Shown piece after piece: positions 13,901 through 25,448 of a stretch of 64,000 nt of DNA. Source of the DNA: Phallus indusiatus (lineage: Eukaryota; Basidiomycota; Agaricomycetes; Phallales; Phallaceae). Location of the stretch: positions 1-64,000 of the forward strand of contig JAQFWX010000110.1 of NCBI GenBank assembly GCA_027605045.1, given 5' to 3'. The position numbers and the translations under genes are program-made. Below the pieces are notes generated by a model. It had not been told where the DNA came from, made no database searches, and saw only the letters and a program-made list of their open reading frames with translations. Numbering within the stretch: the stretch's first letter is position 1; every line of letters starts with the position of its first letter.

Positions 13901-16900
13901 AGGGCGATGTTTTCCCATATACATGCACGATGCAAGGCACCTAATTCAGGTAAAATTTTGGATGCATCAGTGCCTGTAAAGCCAGGCAGCAAAGAACCGG
14001 GTCGATTGTGTCCGAACATTGTAGTGGAAAATAAATCCGCAAGCAACGTTATGCGATTATACAATGTAGTCAGTTTTTGAAAAACCTTATTTGCTTCCGT
14101 GAGATCCTCCTCAGCTAAGTACGTCAACACGTTTTGCTTGTGGAAAAGTGAAGTGCATAAGACGTACTGGATATTTCAACAAAACGAAGCAGTTTCGAGT
14201 CACCATCAAAGTTTTCCCAAAATTCACGCGTGTCGTCAAGGGATAGCCTAACTTCGTTAATGAGGCGACTTGTGGTTTGGGAAGGCGCAAATTCAGCCAT
14301 CATTCTCATGACTTGAATGAGAGCATCGGAGGCCGGTGTACTAGCATAGTTATAGGGAACACTTGAAAGAGTCACTAGCTTGCACAGGCTGTCGAGCCCT
14401 TCCGTATTTTGCATGAAATCGCGACAATGCTGAGAATATTGGAATAGGCCCTCTAGAAACTATTAAAGGTCGTTCAGTACTCACGGGGGCAACGTAAGCA
14501 AACAGTTACTTACTCGACACACAACATCGATGTATAGCACAATGGAATTCTCTATGATATCCGGTTTACCCGCCTCGGTCTCGCTTTCGTTAACTTCGGA
14601 GGTAGAAACTGGTTCAGCAGCCTCCATTGAGATATCTTGCGGAGGTAGATTGGCAGTAATGACCAGTCTGTAATAGCTTTCAGTGCCCTTCTCTTCTGAA
14701 AAAGAGCTTCCTAATTCTTCAATCCGTCGAAACACAGATGTAATCGCCGCAAATACAGACTCCTTCAGAGAAGGATGATGACGAATGAGCTCGTCAATGG
14801 CACTTCCTACGACGACGGCATTCTCCTTCTCAGAGAGAACTCTGGCATGTCTCTCAGAGGTAAAAATGGAAAATACACTGGGAATAATGCGCGGATGGGC
14901 TTCCAGTTGTTCTTGCCCAGCTTGATTAAGGCACAAAGCACCAATTGCGTTGATGACCGCTTGAATAACCTGATTTTTTTAACAATTTGCGATATAAAAT
15001 GGAGAGAACAGAGTACACACCTCTATGGATGGTTCAATACTTTCTTCTATAGCGTCGTAAAATACCTCTGGCAACTTTGCCTCTTGTAAAATTGCCAATG
15101 ACGTGGGTTCATTGTGGACAAAGGTAGACATAACGTGAATGGCTAGGAGAGGACTTAGAACACATATCATAGACAAGCAATGTGATACATACCAATCGGT
15201 AGGACGGATAATCCAAAAAGCGAGCGATGTTCAATAATCTTCTTGATGCTCTTGATGATAGACGTGTCAATAAGTCCACGAAGCCCTTCGGACGTCCCTG
15301 ACGTCTGCATCATACGATGAAGACTTCTGAAGGTATGTTTCAAAACATTAGCCCGGGAAAATGAGATGTGCCCTAGGAAAGCTCTTCATTCCGTCTCGAC
15401 TTGACCTTGCACTACATACCTGTTTTGCCGTTCTTGGCTATATCGAATTCCACTTCAACCTGTATCACGAGCCATATTAGCTAAGTTTAGTGCGCACAAT
15501 GGCAACAAACCTCAATCCTGTGAACAACGGCTTGAACCCCTTGGGCGTTGCAGAATAGCTGGAAAGCATTTGGAAATCCATACACAACATTATCCACCAA
15601 TTGCATGGCTTTTGATACAATTGGTAAGCGACTGGGTATTTTATTCTCGATTAGCTGAACGAGCATTGGAATTAACCCTGCCCCAACGACCATATTTCCC
15701 CCAGCCGCGTGCGTAGCTACAAATGTGACAAACGAGAGTAGTGTCTCGAGAAGCATATTCGGTAAGGTCGAGTCAGGACTTGCAATGTCTGTTACTGTTC
15801 TTCTAAGTAAAGACATTAGAATTCCGTGATTGACCCCGGCGTTGACAGCAGTCAAGATCTCTTGAATCTTGCCACGAATTCGACCTATTCCATCCAACGC
15901 GGTCAAAGCGGCTGTCTGAACTTGAGTTGGGATTCCGCGATCAAGATATAGGAATTCCGCCAGTTGCATAACAAGGTCAGGTTCGTATACAAAGATCGAT
16001 GATTGTGAGAAGGTTTCAGATTGGGTAAGAGCTTAATACTTCATGTCAGAAACAGCTAATAGCAAAATAGGAGACGTTACCAACAGACTATAGCTATAGC
16101 CAGAAGACGTATAAGCACGAGCTTAACACGTTCTTCGTATTTTCCCTTGCTCAATGCCTTTGCAACCCTGATTCTACAAAGCAGCTCGAACTTCTCGTCA
16201 CTCGGAATCCCATACGATTCAACAGTCTCAGTAAGCGTTTCCATAGGCGTTTTGGACGAATGAGCTAATGGTCCAAGGTGAACCACAACTGGAGTCACTT
16301 TCTTTTGTTGCGTGTCAATCAAATCACCTTCTGTGGTTTGCTTTTCCGTAGTAGTCGGTTTTCGATAAAAGGTAAATTTAATTTCGCTGGCCTCGGGAGG
16401 AAGACTCTCGACTTCGGCAACTTTCTTTTCACTTGCCATATCAACGAACTCTAGGCCATACTCCTGAATGTTTGGCCATCTTTTGGTTAATGCCTGAAGG
16501 CGTGGAACAGATACATTGAGAGTGTGAGAGACCGACGCTTGAGCAGAGTATTGCTGTGCAGGACGAAGTAATAACAGGAGATTTGCAACTAGAACGTCCA
16601 AATCGGAAGTGAGAAGAAAGCTGCTTAATCTCTATAAGACAAGAATTGTTAAAATGGATTTCAAGATAATAACACCGAAGGAACCTTACGTCATAAGAGT
16701 TAAAAAGCTTCCTGTTGGTAGAGTTTTCTAACAACAGTCTTTCGAATGTCAAAATACTGCAGACAAGCTTTTTTGCATGAGGTGTAAATTCTTTGGCCTG
16801 GTGTTTATCGATGTCATATTCACGAATGACTTCCTCCAGGGCGGAGTCGAGTTTGTTCAATACTTTGATCCAACAGTGAAGATCAGAGCGAGCCCATTTC

Positions 16901-17086
16901 CAAACATCAATAGGACCCAAAATATCCGAAAGACGTTCGGTAGGGGTGTCCAGAATATTCGTTATAAATGAGCTCGTCTCCGCAGGCTATAGCAGCAGCC
17001 ATTAATCAAACGAAAAGCAACTGATATAGACATATGCTACTGACCAATGTAGATATTTTCTTAGATGACCTGGCTTGTATCTTCAT
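4975..17086 (-). CDS. TOM1: Giant HECT-type E3 ubiquitin ligase, TOM1/HUWE1 family
   Basis: A 12.1 kb gene with many short introns, encoding well over 3,000 residues. The ATG at 17086 (MKIQARSSKK) splices at 17045/16986 into WKWARSDLHCW, the usual N-terminal region. Armadillo-like DUF908/DUF913 regions follow (about 16.9-10.6 kb). A UBA domain (GISQLCDMGFPRSAAERAL) lies near 12.7 kb, and an acidic tract at 9952-10311. Ubiquitin-binding repeats of the DUF4414 region (PTFLEALPDDMREEVL, SPEFLDALPSELRAEIL) lie near 8.2-8.55 kb. The HECT domain occupies about 6.5-4.98 kb, with the N-lobe motifs GVDAGGVTREWF and FFKFVGRIIGKA. The C-lobe has TSRVPLGGFGELQ and the catalytic motif HTCF, ending in EGGEGFGFA. 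The catalytic Cys codon is split by an intron. In yeast, Tom1 ubiquitinates excess histones and ribosomal proteins; its HECT thioester cysteine is essential. All key residues are present, so the gene looks functional. Confidence 0.95.
5123..5134 (-). other. 12-nt microexon in the HECT active site of TOM1
   Basis: On the minus strand, the exon ending after HT plus the first T of the next codon has a GTATGT donor. The following acceptor (CTCTAG) opens a 12-nt exon (GTTTCAATCAAA) with a GTAAGT donor. The last exon starts at 5066. Splicing joins T to GT, which rebuilds the catalytic Cys codon TGT. Phe-Asn-Gln follows, and A plus TC gives Ile, so the protein reads HTCFNQIDLPQY. That is the expected HECT active-site sequence, which supports the model strongly. 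Confidence 0.88.
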
Positions 17087-17167
17087 GACTACAACCAGGC
17101 CACAATTTCGTTGGCAACCAGAGACTACTGTCAAAAAATGTTGCGCGTATGCGCAACTTGCTTTCAA

Positions 17168-17201
17168 CGTCACGCGTCACACGTCACCGACTGTCACGTC
17201 A
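17168..17201. promoter_or_regulatory. Cluster of four CGTCA half-sites upstream of TOM1
   Basis: CGTCA occurs at 17168-17172, 17175-17179, 17182-17186 and 17197-17201. The first three are spaced exactly 7 bp, in the same direction, about 80-115 bp upstream of the TOM1 ATG. On the coding strand of TOM1 they read TGACG, the core half-site bound by CREB/ATF-type bZIP proteins. The 17087-17512 interval lies between TOM1 and the 3' end of the next same-strand gene, so it is the natural TOM1 promoter. Function is inferred from motif and position only. Confidence 0.4.
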
Positions 17202-17512
17202 TACATGACTCTGAATTGATCTGTGCACTGGCATGCTTAAATTTAAAGCCCATCCGGGGTTAAATATGGAATAGAAATTCAGCCTATAATTTACATTGTT
17301 CACACTAGCATTACTGCCTTCAGTTCAAACCAGCCGCTGCCCGATGAGCTCCGAGAAAACCTCTGTGGTAAAATCCTCTAATCCAGGCCAACATCAAAAC
17401 AATTCGGCCCCGGACATCCATCAACAACTCAGCAGCACAGAGTCGTTTGTCAAACCATTGATACGAACTGAAAATGACATTACAGTAAGAATTCAGGTGC
17501 AAAAGACAACAC

Positions 17513-19726
17513 TCACAGCCACAGTCGAAAATATGTAGATACTAATTTTGGAGAAAAACCACGTTCCGCAAATTCTGCACGCAGCCTGCGACGCTCGTCA
17601 TCCCAAACGGCAAGGCAACAATATCGAGCTGTGATTAGCAATACGCGGATCTATGGAAATCCATCAGTATTTCATAACATTGCTCCAACATGACCTACAT
17701 TGGAATGAGTCGTGTCTAAAGCGTGATCTAGTGATCTACGGTCATTGTTTCGTCAGTGCCTCTTGCAAGTCATTGTTACTCGTACGAACCGGGTTAAATC
17801 ATTTAGCTTCAGTAACATTAGCACGCGACGTGGTACCCTTCTTAAGACGTCGAATACAGATTGAAGGACGCCTTCTCTTTCCATAACAGCTTTCCTTATT
17901 AAGTCCAACTCTTCTGCAGTCTGAGGTAGCATATCAACCATGCTACCTGGCCTTTCAATCTGAAGATCGTTCCCGGCATCTTGAAGACCAATCCTTCCGG
18001 TGATCGCAGTCTGAAACACTGGGTACTAGAGAGAGACAGACAGGTCAAATGTATCATGAAAAACAGGAAAATGTTGACGATACCAAGTCAGGCCCCACAT
18101 TGCCGACGATTTGAGCATATTTACGTCGTTCTAAGTAAGCGTCTGGAGACGGTGGTGATATCAGTGACAACCAGAGTTTGCTATAATTGATGCGCAAATC
18201 ATCATCGATATCGAAATGTAATCCGTGATCAAGCATGACTATATCAAAGTTGTAGGGCGATCGAGAGCTAGGCGGCGACCTTCGGATAAGAAGGTTTCCT
18301 AACGAATCGCATCAGACGATAGAAAGGTAATTCTCAGGGCCATTCTTACCCAAATGCGGATCCTGATAATAATATGAGCTACGTTCTGAATATGTGAAAC
18401 CTTACATATTCAAAAAACGCACCGCATGGAACCATCCGTTCAAATGAACCATTCTGGAAAATACACGGGCTAGCTCTAAAGCCACAAGATTTCTATCAAT
18501 GTTTTCTCTTGCCAGATACTCTTTATCATCTATTCGAGCACCGTCGATGTATTCCATAATTAAGATCTGGAAAAAAAGTAAGTGGAGCCAATCTCTCGGT
18601 CAAAGCGAAAGAGGACGTTACTCTTTTTGAAGCAAACAATATTTTTGGGATATAAAGAGAAGTTTGAACGTTCTTAAAATCGGCCTCGAGTCGGGCTGCA
18701 TTAGCCGCTTCGTTAATAAAGTCCAGCTCTTTTGGAAGGTTTTCACGCATTTCTTCGCCAAGCCAGGTAAATTCGAAGTCTGGGAAGACCCGCTTTACCC
18801 AAGCTTTGTAAGTCAAAATCTTAAGTACATTGACAAAAGAGGAAGAAATAATTTATCACCTAGGGAGAACTCCACCATAGCCATATCAATGTCACAAAAA
18901 TCGTTCAAAAATGGATGCTGAAGTTTTACTGCGACTTTGTGACCTGTCTGACGATATCTAGCTTCGTGTACTTGAGCCAAGCTTGCCACCCCAATCGGCT
19001 CTTCGTTAAAATCATCGAACCAGTCTGGTATGCTTTTTCCTGAGTCTTCTAAAACCATTTTATTCATATCCTCGTAAGGGGTTGCACGGCATTGATCTTG
19101 CAAAGGTCTCATAGTGCTGGTCCATTCTATGGGGAGCACTATCCTAGTGCCATGATAAACAACAATTCCGACTAAGAATACGATAAGACATACAGGGAGG
19201 ATACATGTTGGCCGAGCTTGACAAATATGCCTCCGTTCTTCAACAATGCTTGGAGTACACGATTTGCGCTGCGCGAATGACATTCGGATAGGGCCATTCG
19301 TTCTGCTTCTAACGAGTTGTATTGCTTTCCAAGCGTTCTAGCTGAGTGTTAATATTGATTTTGTCAAGGAGATGGTCAAACGCGAGGACGTTGATACCGT
19401 TTATAGTCGATAATGTCTAATATAACTGCCTGTCCTATGACGGAGCATCTTTTGAGAGAAATGGCCATGTAACGAAACGGCTCCCATGTTAAATAAGCTG
19501 CATGATAATGAATAGAATAGAGAAGCATATTTCTGTCATAGCACTTACCTCCGTAGGCGGTTGCGGATACTACTGCCAGCGTTGTGGCATACTTGAATAA
19601 TTTTGACGGAGAACTACGCCTGTCATAACCAGGATTCGAATAAAATCTACGCGGCGAGTAGTGTCTTAATGAATGTCGCCTATGCAATGGCAATACGCTT
19701 CCTCCCCACCAAACCCGAACAGACAT
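17513..19726 (-). CDS. ABC1/UbiB-family atypical kinase, ADCK1-like, probably mitochondrial
   Basis: The ATG at 19726 opens an Arg-rich, basic N-terminus (RRHSLRHYSPRRFY), which suggests a mitochondrial presequence, then a hydrophobic stretch (YATTLAVVSATAYGG). Splicing yields YKRTLGKQYNSLEAER, then GGIFVKLGQHVSS with the family's K-x-G-Q signature. Next come VLPIEWTSTMRPLQDQC and PIGVASLAQVHEA, and AVKLQHP with the nucleotide-binding Lys. ILIMEYIDGARIDD follows, then a catalytic-loop equivalent reading HADPHLGNLL and MLDHGL as the metal-binding segment. The end is RSLDHALDTTHSN, a 48-nt intron, then IRVLLITARYC and a stop at 17513-17515. ADCK1-type proteins act in mitochondrial lipid and coenzyme Q homeostasis. 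All frames join cleanly. The usual Pro of HxDPHPGN is Leu here, a mild oddity. Confidence 0.92.
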
Positions 19727-20021
19727 CTATGTGGAGCGCGTATGGACAACGACACCAGTGCCTGCGATGTCAGCCAGTGGGTGTGACCGGAATTTCAACA
19801 ACACAAAGGATAGAATGACAGCCCCGCAGACCGAAACTGCACCACGTATGTTGATTTTGAGAAGTGAACGTTATAAATCCAGAAAGAATGAAGTCACAAA
19901 TAAAATTATCATTGAAAAATTCTTTTCTAGCACCGAATGCGAGTTGCTTGGGCGTCTGACATCCTCAGTTGTCACGCCCATTCCACTTAGGTACCAGGTT
20001 TGTACCAGGTGTCGCAGAAAC

Positions 20022-22417
20022 ATGAAGCGACAGCGAGTTGAAAGACAAGGGAATGTCGAATTTTCATCTCGAAATGGGACGCAACATTGGATGAAACTTC
20101 CTGTCGAGATGCTTACCGAGATTTTCTCGTTTCTCGCATCTCCCGATATTCTCGCTGTGGCTCGGACAAATTCCTTCTTTTTCAACCTGCTTGTAAAGAA
20201 CGAACGTTTCCAATATGTCTGGATTGGAGCCAGAGAACGTTTTAATCCAACACCTATCCCTGCACCACCAATAAATTTTACGGAGGCATCGCTGATTGCT
20301 TTCCTCTTTGATCCCTCTGCATGTTCGGTATGGATGATCCAGATGAAGCATGTTTTTTAATTATTTCCATTAAAAAATCCTAGAATTGTGGGAAAATAAC
20401 ACATCGTCCACACTTTTCGTATTCCTTGAGAGTTAGAGCATGCCGCCCTGTACGATCTTCCCATTGACTATAATCGCAGCTCACCGACTACGTTTTAGTA
20501 CTGTGAGAAACGCTGGATGGGAAAGTACGTGATTTCAGTAATCTATCCATTTCTTTTCGTTTTTCAGCCTTTTTCAAGTCAGTTGCGGTTTGTCCCCGAT
20601 CAAGTTGCTGCAGAACGTGCCAGCGTCCGAGCGGTTCAAAGTTGGTTGCCTTCTTTTGAGGTGTCCGCGAGTTAGTAGTCTGGTTTCGAAATATACCTTG
20701 TCTCACGCGCTTATACTGCAATCAATATGCATATGAATAGCGAGTGGTTCTTGTAAGTAGGCTTTAGTCAGCTAACCTCAACATCACTCGTAAACTTGTC
20801 CTCAGGGTACCATAAGGAAACTTGGGAAGTAGAAGTCGAAAGGTATGAGAGAAGCCTGAAAGATCCAGTTGCCATCTCAGAATTAAAGCAAGTAAGAGGA
20901 TCCTAATTGTTTTGCTTATTTTTTCCTTTCTGAATCATTATAAGACGTATGCTCAGAAAGCAACGCGTCTTCCCATAATTATGAAAGTGAGGAATTGACT
21001 CAAGTGACACTGTTATACTGTATCTAATTTCTTCAAGTTTTCGCCTTGTCTTATGACGTGGAGTAAATCACTTCGTGATTGGCTCTCATCTTCTTCTCGT
21101 CAAAACCAACGTCTGTATGTTGTGGGATCTTCAATTTAATGTGTCCGATGATCAAAAGTTTTCACAGGCTTGAGATTTTACGTCAAGACAACAACTGGGA
21201 CGAACACATTTTCAGAGACACCCCTCTGTATTCCAAACTTTTGTCTTGGAAGAAGTCCACACGTGAGGCGCTTACTCCTCAAGGTTATATCGTGTCTCGT
21301 CTCTATCCTTCTTTGCAACTCAATCCCTACTTGATAGAAATGAGGCGGTACGAGCCTGAATTTAAGTTCCAGGTGATGGTGCTTTCTAAAAAGCGTATCA
21401 ATGCTTCTACCAGTGAGACTACACGTTTAAATCAAACCTGCCTGAGAAACTACTGGAACGAGCTGAACTCCAGCGGCGAAGATTCCCTATTGCCGTATCC
21501 CGATTTCTGCAAACTAGGGATAGTGAAGGTGCTGGAGAAGACCAACACCGACAAATCTGGCGCAATAGAATTCGCAAGGCGTATGTCTCAAACCAAACAG
21601 CATGGGAAGGCCGTTAAATTGGAGTTGAAAAAGAACAAAGCGATATGCTCTCATATAAGACGTGAGATGCAGACCGTTTTGGATGAAAGGCGGACACAAC
21701 TTGCACAGGTCCTCGGATATACCCTCAACGAATGTACTTCAACTTCAAGTGGATATGTACACCCTGCCGAAAGAATTACTTCTTGGTTTACTTGTAGAAG
21801 ATGTGTAGGGGTCAGTTACCCAATGGAGTTTCGTGAAGCCGCTCGGCATCAATGTCGAGGTTTGGTCGGTAGACACACCAAGGAAGCATGGTGTGCCGAT
21901 TGGTTTTTACCTGATCCTCGAGTAATAACGTTTTTTTTTTGAGTCGAGAAACGGGCTGATCTCTATTTCTGTTAGGCTATAGGTGCTGGAAAAGAATGTC
22001 TTCGTGTCCTGTCCGGGTCCGAGGCAACCTTTCGGTTTAGTGATCTCGTAAACATACGGAATTATTTCCTATGCAAGTCGTGCTCAGTTCCTATGGTTCT
22101 GTGGCCTGATGAAATGATTGTATGCAAAAAATAAGTTTTGGTTCCTTCATAACTTAACAACGGTTCTACTACAGTTTTACCACTGCCAAAGGCACGATTC
22201 TCCGAGATTCGAGATTATTTCTGAAGAAGACGCACAAAAGCATATGCGTGTGAACTTAGATGAGGCCCGTGCTGTAACAGATAAGGTCCACCAAAATACT
22301 AAGCACGCGAAGAAGCTTCGGCACCAAAAGAGCTACGGTTGTCGTCATTGCGAAAACGTGGAACGTCTTCCTTTATTCACCTATGATGGTCTCCAGTCTC
22401 ATCTAAGGGCTAAGTGA
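20022..22417 (+). CDS. F-box protein with C-terminal Cys-rich zinc-binding motifs
   Basis: The F-box (LPVEMLTEIFSFLASPDI) lies directly after the start and would bind Skp1 in an SCF ubiquitin ligase. An exon adds CSNCGKITHRPHFSYSL and RACRPYCEKRW, a possible zinc site. Further exons give QLRFVPDQVAAERASVRAVQ, TWEVEVERYERSLKDP, a small exon TYAQKATRLPIIMK, and a long exon 21164-21920 (LLEILRQDNNWDEHIF to CADWFLPDPR). That long exon contains WFTCRRC...HQC. The last exons give NYFLCKSC and YGCRHCENVERLPLFTYDG, resembling a C2H2-like end, then the stop at 22415-22417. I chose the ATG at 20022 (A at -3), which leaves a divergent promoter of about 300 bp. The frame is open further upstream to ATGs at 19815 and 19767, so the start is uncertain. 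This architecture is common in agaricomycetes; the substrate is unknown. Confidence 0.83.
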
Positions 22418-22615
22418 GCCAAATCGATTTTCTGACCGTTGGAATACTGAACAGTGATGTATTTAGACATGACCTTTGTTTTCCTTCCTTCGAAGATATC
22501 AAGTATATCGCTAAATCGTGACAGAGTCAATAATCCTAGCCTTTTCTGTCTTATTGATCGCGTCGCAAGTGTAGCTAAACATTAGTATTGATCGTATGTA
22601 CATGTCTACAAGAAT

Positions 22616-24973
22616 TTATCGGTAGATAATGGCCACTTTACCATAATCGCCATTTCCTTGTCCGCCTCCCAGCGCAATAAGCCATTTCTCTATTGTAGGC
22701 CAGCCAACTTCAAAACAGGTTGCCAACTCGTCTGTATGATGCATTCCATCAAGAAACTTGGGAAATTCTGGTGGGTAGGCGAGACTTTGAACCGCAGAGT
22801 TCGTTCCCAGAGCATGTGAGCCTGAGGTTTCTGGCGAAGGTGACATACGATGACTGTAAGAGGTTTTGATCTGACTAGTACGCCGCGTTTCGACTGTTTT
22901 GGCGGCGCTCGTGTAGACACCTGCAGAATTACCTAGCGTTCGGACTTCCGACGAGTGACGTTTCAGTAATTGAGGCGATTCCAAGGGAACCAAAGGTCGT
23001 GTCTCTGAAAGACCACTTCGGCGACGCGAATGTCGATGTTGTATCGATTCACCCTTTTCGCGCACTGATAGTGCATATTCCTCGGCTTCTGTCAGTTGCC
23101 TAGTGAGTGGGGGTCTAAATATAGATGAAATTTGAGCCTGGGACTGGGAATGTGCTCTTTCTAAAAGAGAACGTCATTAAAGAATAGTTCATCGGATATT
23201 AACCGACGCTCTCTTACCTCTTCTGACTTCGGGAGATCGTGGCCTATCAGGTTTGGAACCTGCACCTTGCGAATGTGTGAAGCTTTTACCACGACGTCTC
23301 CCCATAATGGGTTTCGTATCTTGTGAACCTTCATTCGGTGCGGTTCCTCGCGGCTTTTCGGGCATTAAGACTGGCCATCGATGGATACGTCGTACAAAAC
23401 CCTTCATGAAGGTGGCGCTGAGCTATTAGGATTGGTCATTATTATAAAAAACATTACCTTGATGACCCCAAAAGTCATGAAACGCCGTACATCAATTCCC
23501 TCTGCACGTACATTGTTTGCTTCTTCCCATTCTAGGACTGTCGTTCCAGCACTAAGACGTGAGTACAAAAATAATAGATGGGGCCAATCAGGAGTGTGAT
23601 GACCTTGAGTCAGAGATATCAACTAAAGCAGTTCGATCCGAGAGCCTAACGTACCTGGCTTTGTAACATATGGACCACATTCTTCAATTACGGTAGGATC
23701 ATCAGCCAACCATTTCAATGGTCGGCTCAGTGTGTATATATTGCTATATTGAAATATGTCGATAGTCATAATGCATTGGTAATATCTAAGGTAGGTTATA
23801 CAAATGGTTCTCGACGAGAGCAAGCAAACGTCACTTACAGCAGATGCGAAACAGCCTCGCGAGTGAGCTCGACATCGCAGTCAGCTAGATGAGCAATCCG
23901 GCTAACGTGGTTTATACCATCAATATGTTGAGAAATCTGTGAGGTGTCAAAAACGCAACTTCCCAACTTCGAGCTAACGTACCCGCGTCATAGTGATATC
24001 CCAATTGGATTCCATCCTCTTGACGATATTGATAAGAGCTAAAGGAACTGTCCAATTATAAACAGGGGTGGATTAGGATAGAACGGAAATAATTTAAGCT
24101 CTATGGAGTTGAATCTATCAATTATGATGGACGTCTCGTGGTACGAATTCAGATCTTCGTACAGCTGTTCAAGTATGGAATTGATTTGCGACGAGTTTCT
24201 TGTATCGGATAAAAACGAGGACTCCTCCTAACGGCTTTCTGTAGAAACACGCTTGACTTTATTTTATCAATAAAACCACCTACTTCGCAAGCCATAAGAA
24301 CTCTCGCGATTTTCCTCACAACAGGCTCGTAGCAACTCAAGTCTGCTGCACGATCAAAGACAAAGCATAAGTTGTACCTGAAGTGAACACGTTCATATTT
24401 CTCCGCTTCAAGGCAAATAGGAAATCCAATGACACGATGTTTTTGAGCTGAACATATGACGAGTCGACCGCACATGTCTTGTGCAGGGATAACAAATCGC
24501 GAGACATCTGAGAAGTCAAATAAGGGTGTTATAGGGCTACTCCCGTGCTGGGATGGCTTTTGAGGCGAGGCAATGGTTGAGATGTTGGCTGTTGTTGTGC
24601 GCCTGCGGTGGGACGAGCGGTACGAAGCTGGTGAAGGCGGTGCCGACAAATCCCTGGTGGGTGTACTAGATAGCCCATTATCGATAGGACTAGGCGATTC
24701 TCCAAGTTTAGTCAAATTCTCAACCGTAGGTGGATGTGAAGGTGTTAATGACTTCGCCGATCCTCCAATAATGGACAACTCAAAAGCACGATGTGGTCGT
24801 ATACCCGATACTGGACTTCTGGATGACTGGAAATTCGAAATAAGTGCGGAGGAGCCACCTTGTGTAATTAAACCATCTGGAGCTTGGTGTAAAACTAGAG
24901 GGCCTCTTTTTTCATGAAAAATTGCGTAGAAGACTGATTCAATGTGAGGAAGAAATGTGTCTTCACCCTGCAT
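22616..24973 (-). CDS. NPR2: Nitrogen permease regulator 2 (GATOR1/SEACIT subunit), with one apparent frame break
   Basis: The ATG at 24973 gives FLPHIESVFYAIFHEKRGP, the start of the NPR2 longin/DENN-like domain. CGRLVICSAQKHRVIGFP and YNLCFVFDRAADLSCYEP follow. Later exons give EQLYEDLNSYHETSIIID, HIDGINHVSRIAHLADCDVE, YYQCIMTIDIFQYSN, CGPYVTKPG, EGIDVRRFMTFGVIKG and RRIHRWPVL. A Ser-rich low-complexity part precedes the conserved C-terminus HHTDELATCFEVGWP...YGKVAIIYR. NPR2 with NPR3 and IML1 forms the Rag-GTPase-activating complex that inhibits TORC1 on amino-acid shortage. Within exon 2 the frame LKLFPFYPNPP runs into a stop, while the conserved continuation (YNWTVPLALIN) is in another frame. 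One more G in the G-run 24065-24068 would reconcile them. This is either a sequencing error or an inactivating indel; everything else is intact. Confidence 0.93.
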
Positions 24974-25448
24974 CTAGGAGTGTGTCAAAAAAATTATAGA
25001 CAAAAATCTGTTGCAACGCGATGACGATGACTTTCACGTAAAGATATCCTGGCGGCGCTTATGTAAACGCTTACCTCAGTATTCAATGAGGGAGGGCTGT
25101 GTCCGTGTTGAGAAACGACGTTACGATCCCATTCGAACATTCAAACTCATGAATCTTGTATTTTTTAAAAGTGAAGAATGCGACAATGCTTAGGGAAAAA
25201 GATTGCGTGAAGACGGTAAACAGAAAGGATAAATATGTATTATTTAGCGCCGAGCGGCAGAAAATAATGCGTCGATGGGCAAGAATGAAGAATGCTGCGT
25301 TAGTCCTTTTTTTATCGTTTTTGAGATATGCGGTGAGAGCTTCCTGCATCTTCATTTTGATGCATCAGATCGGCATACCTAAAGAATATGGGACCATCGG
25401 TCAGTCTGAATGATAGCATATGTAAAGGAGTAAAGAGTTTTTTTTAGC
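24974..25448. other. Intergenic: NPR2 promoter and Rab-GAP 3' flank
   Basis: The two flanking genes both run on the minus strand. Nothing coding is supported here. The plus-strand open frames at 25011-25413 are short, rich in basic residues and unlike any family. No clear promoter motif was identified. Confidence 0.4.

Noticed and set aside
17344..17538. 64-codon plus-strand frame starting MSSEKTSVV upstream of TOM1
   Set aside because: Its 3' part is antisense to the last exon of the ABC1 kinase (stop at 17513), and it has no family features or splice partners.
24149..24300. An intron that would remove the NPR2 frame break
   Set aside because: The GT-AG combinations I tried either delete the conserved SYHETSIIID block, leave the wrong phase, or yield sequence unlike the family.
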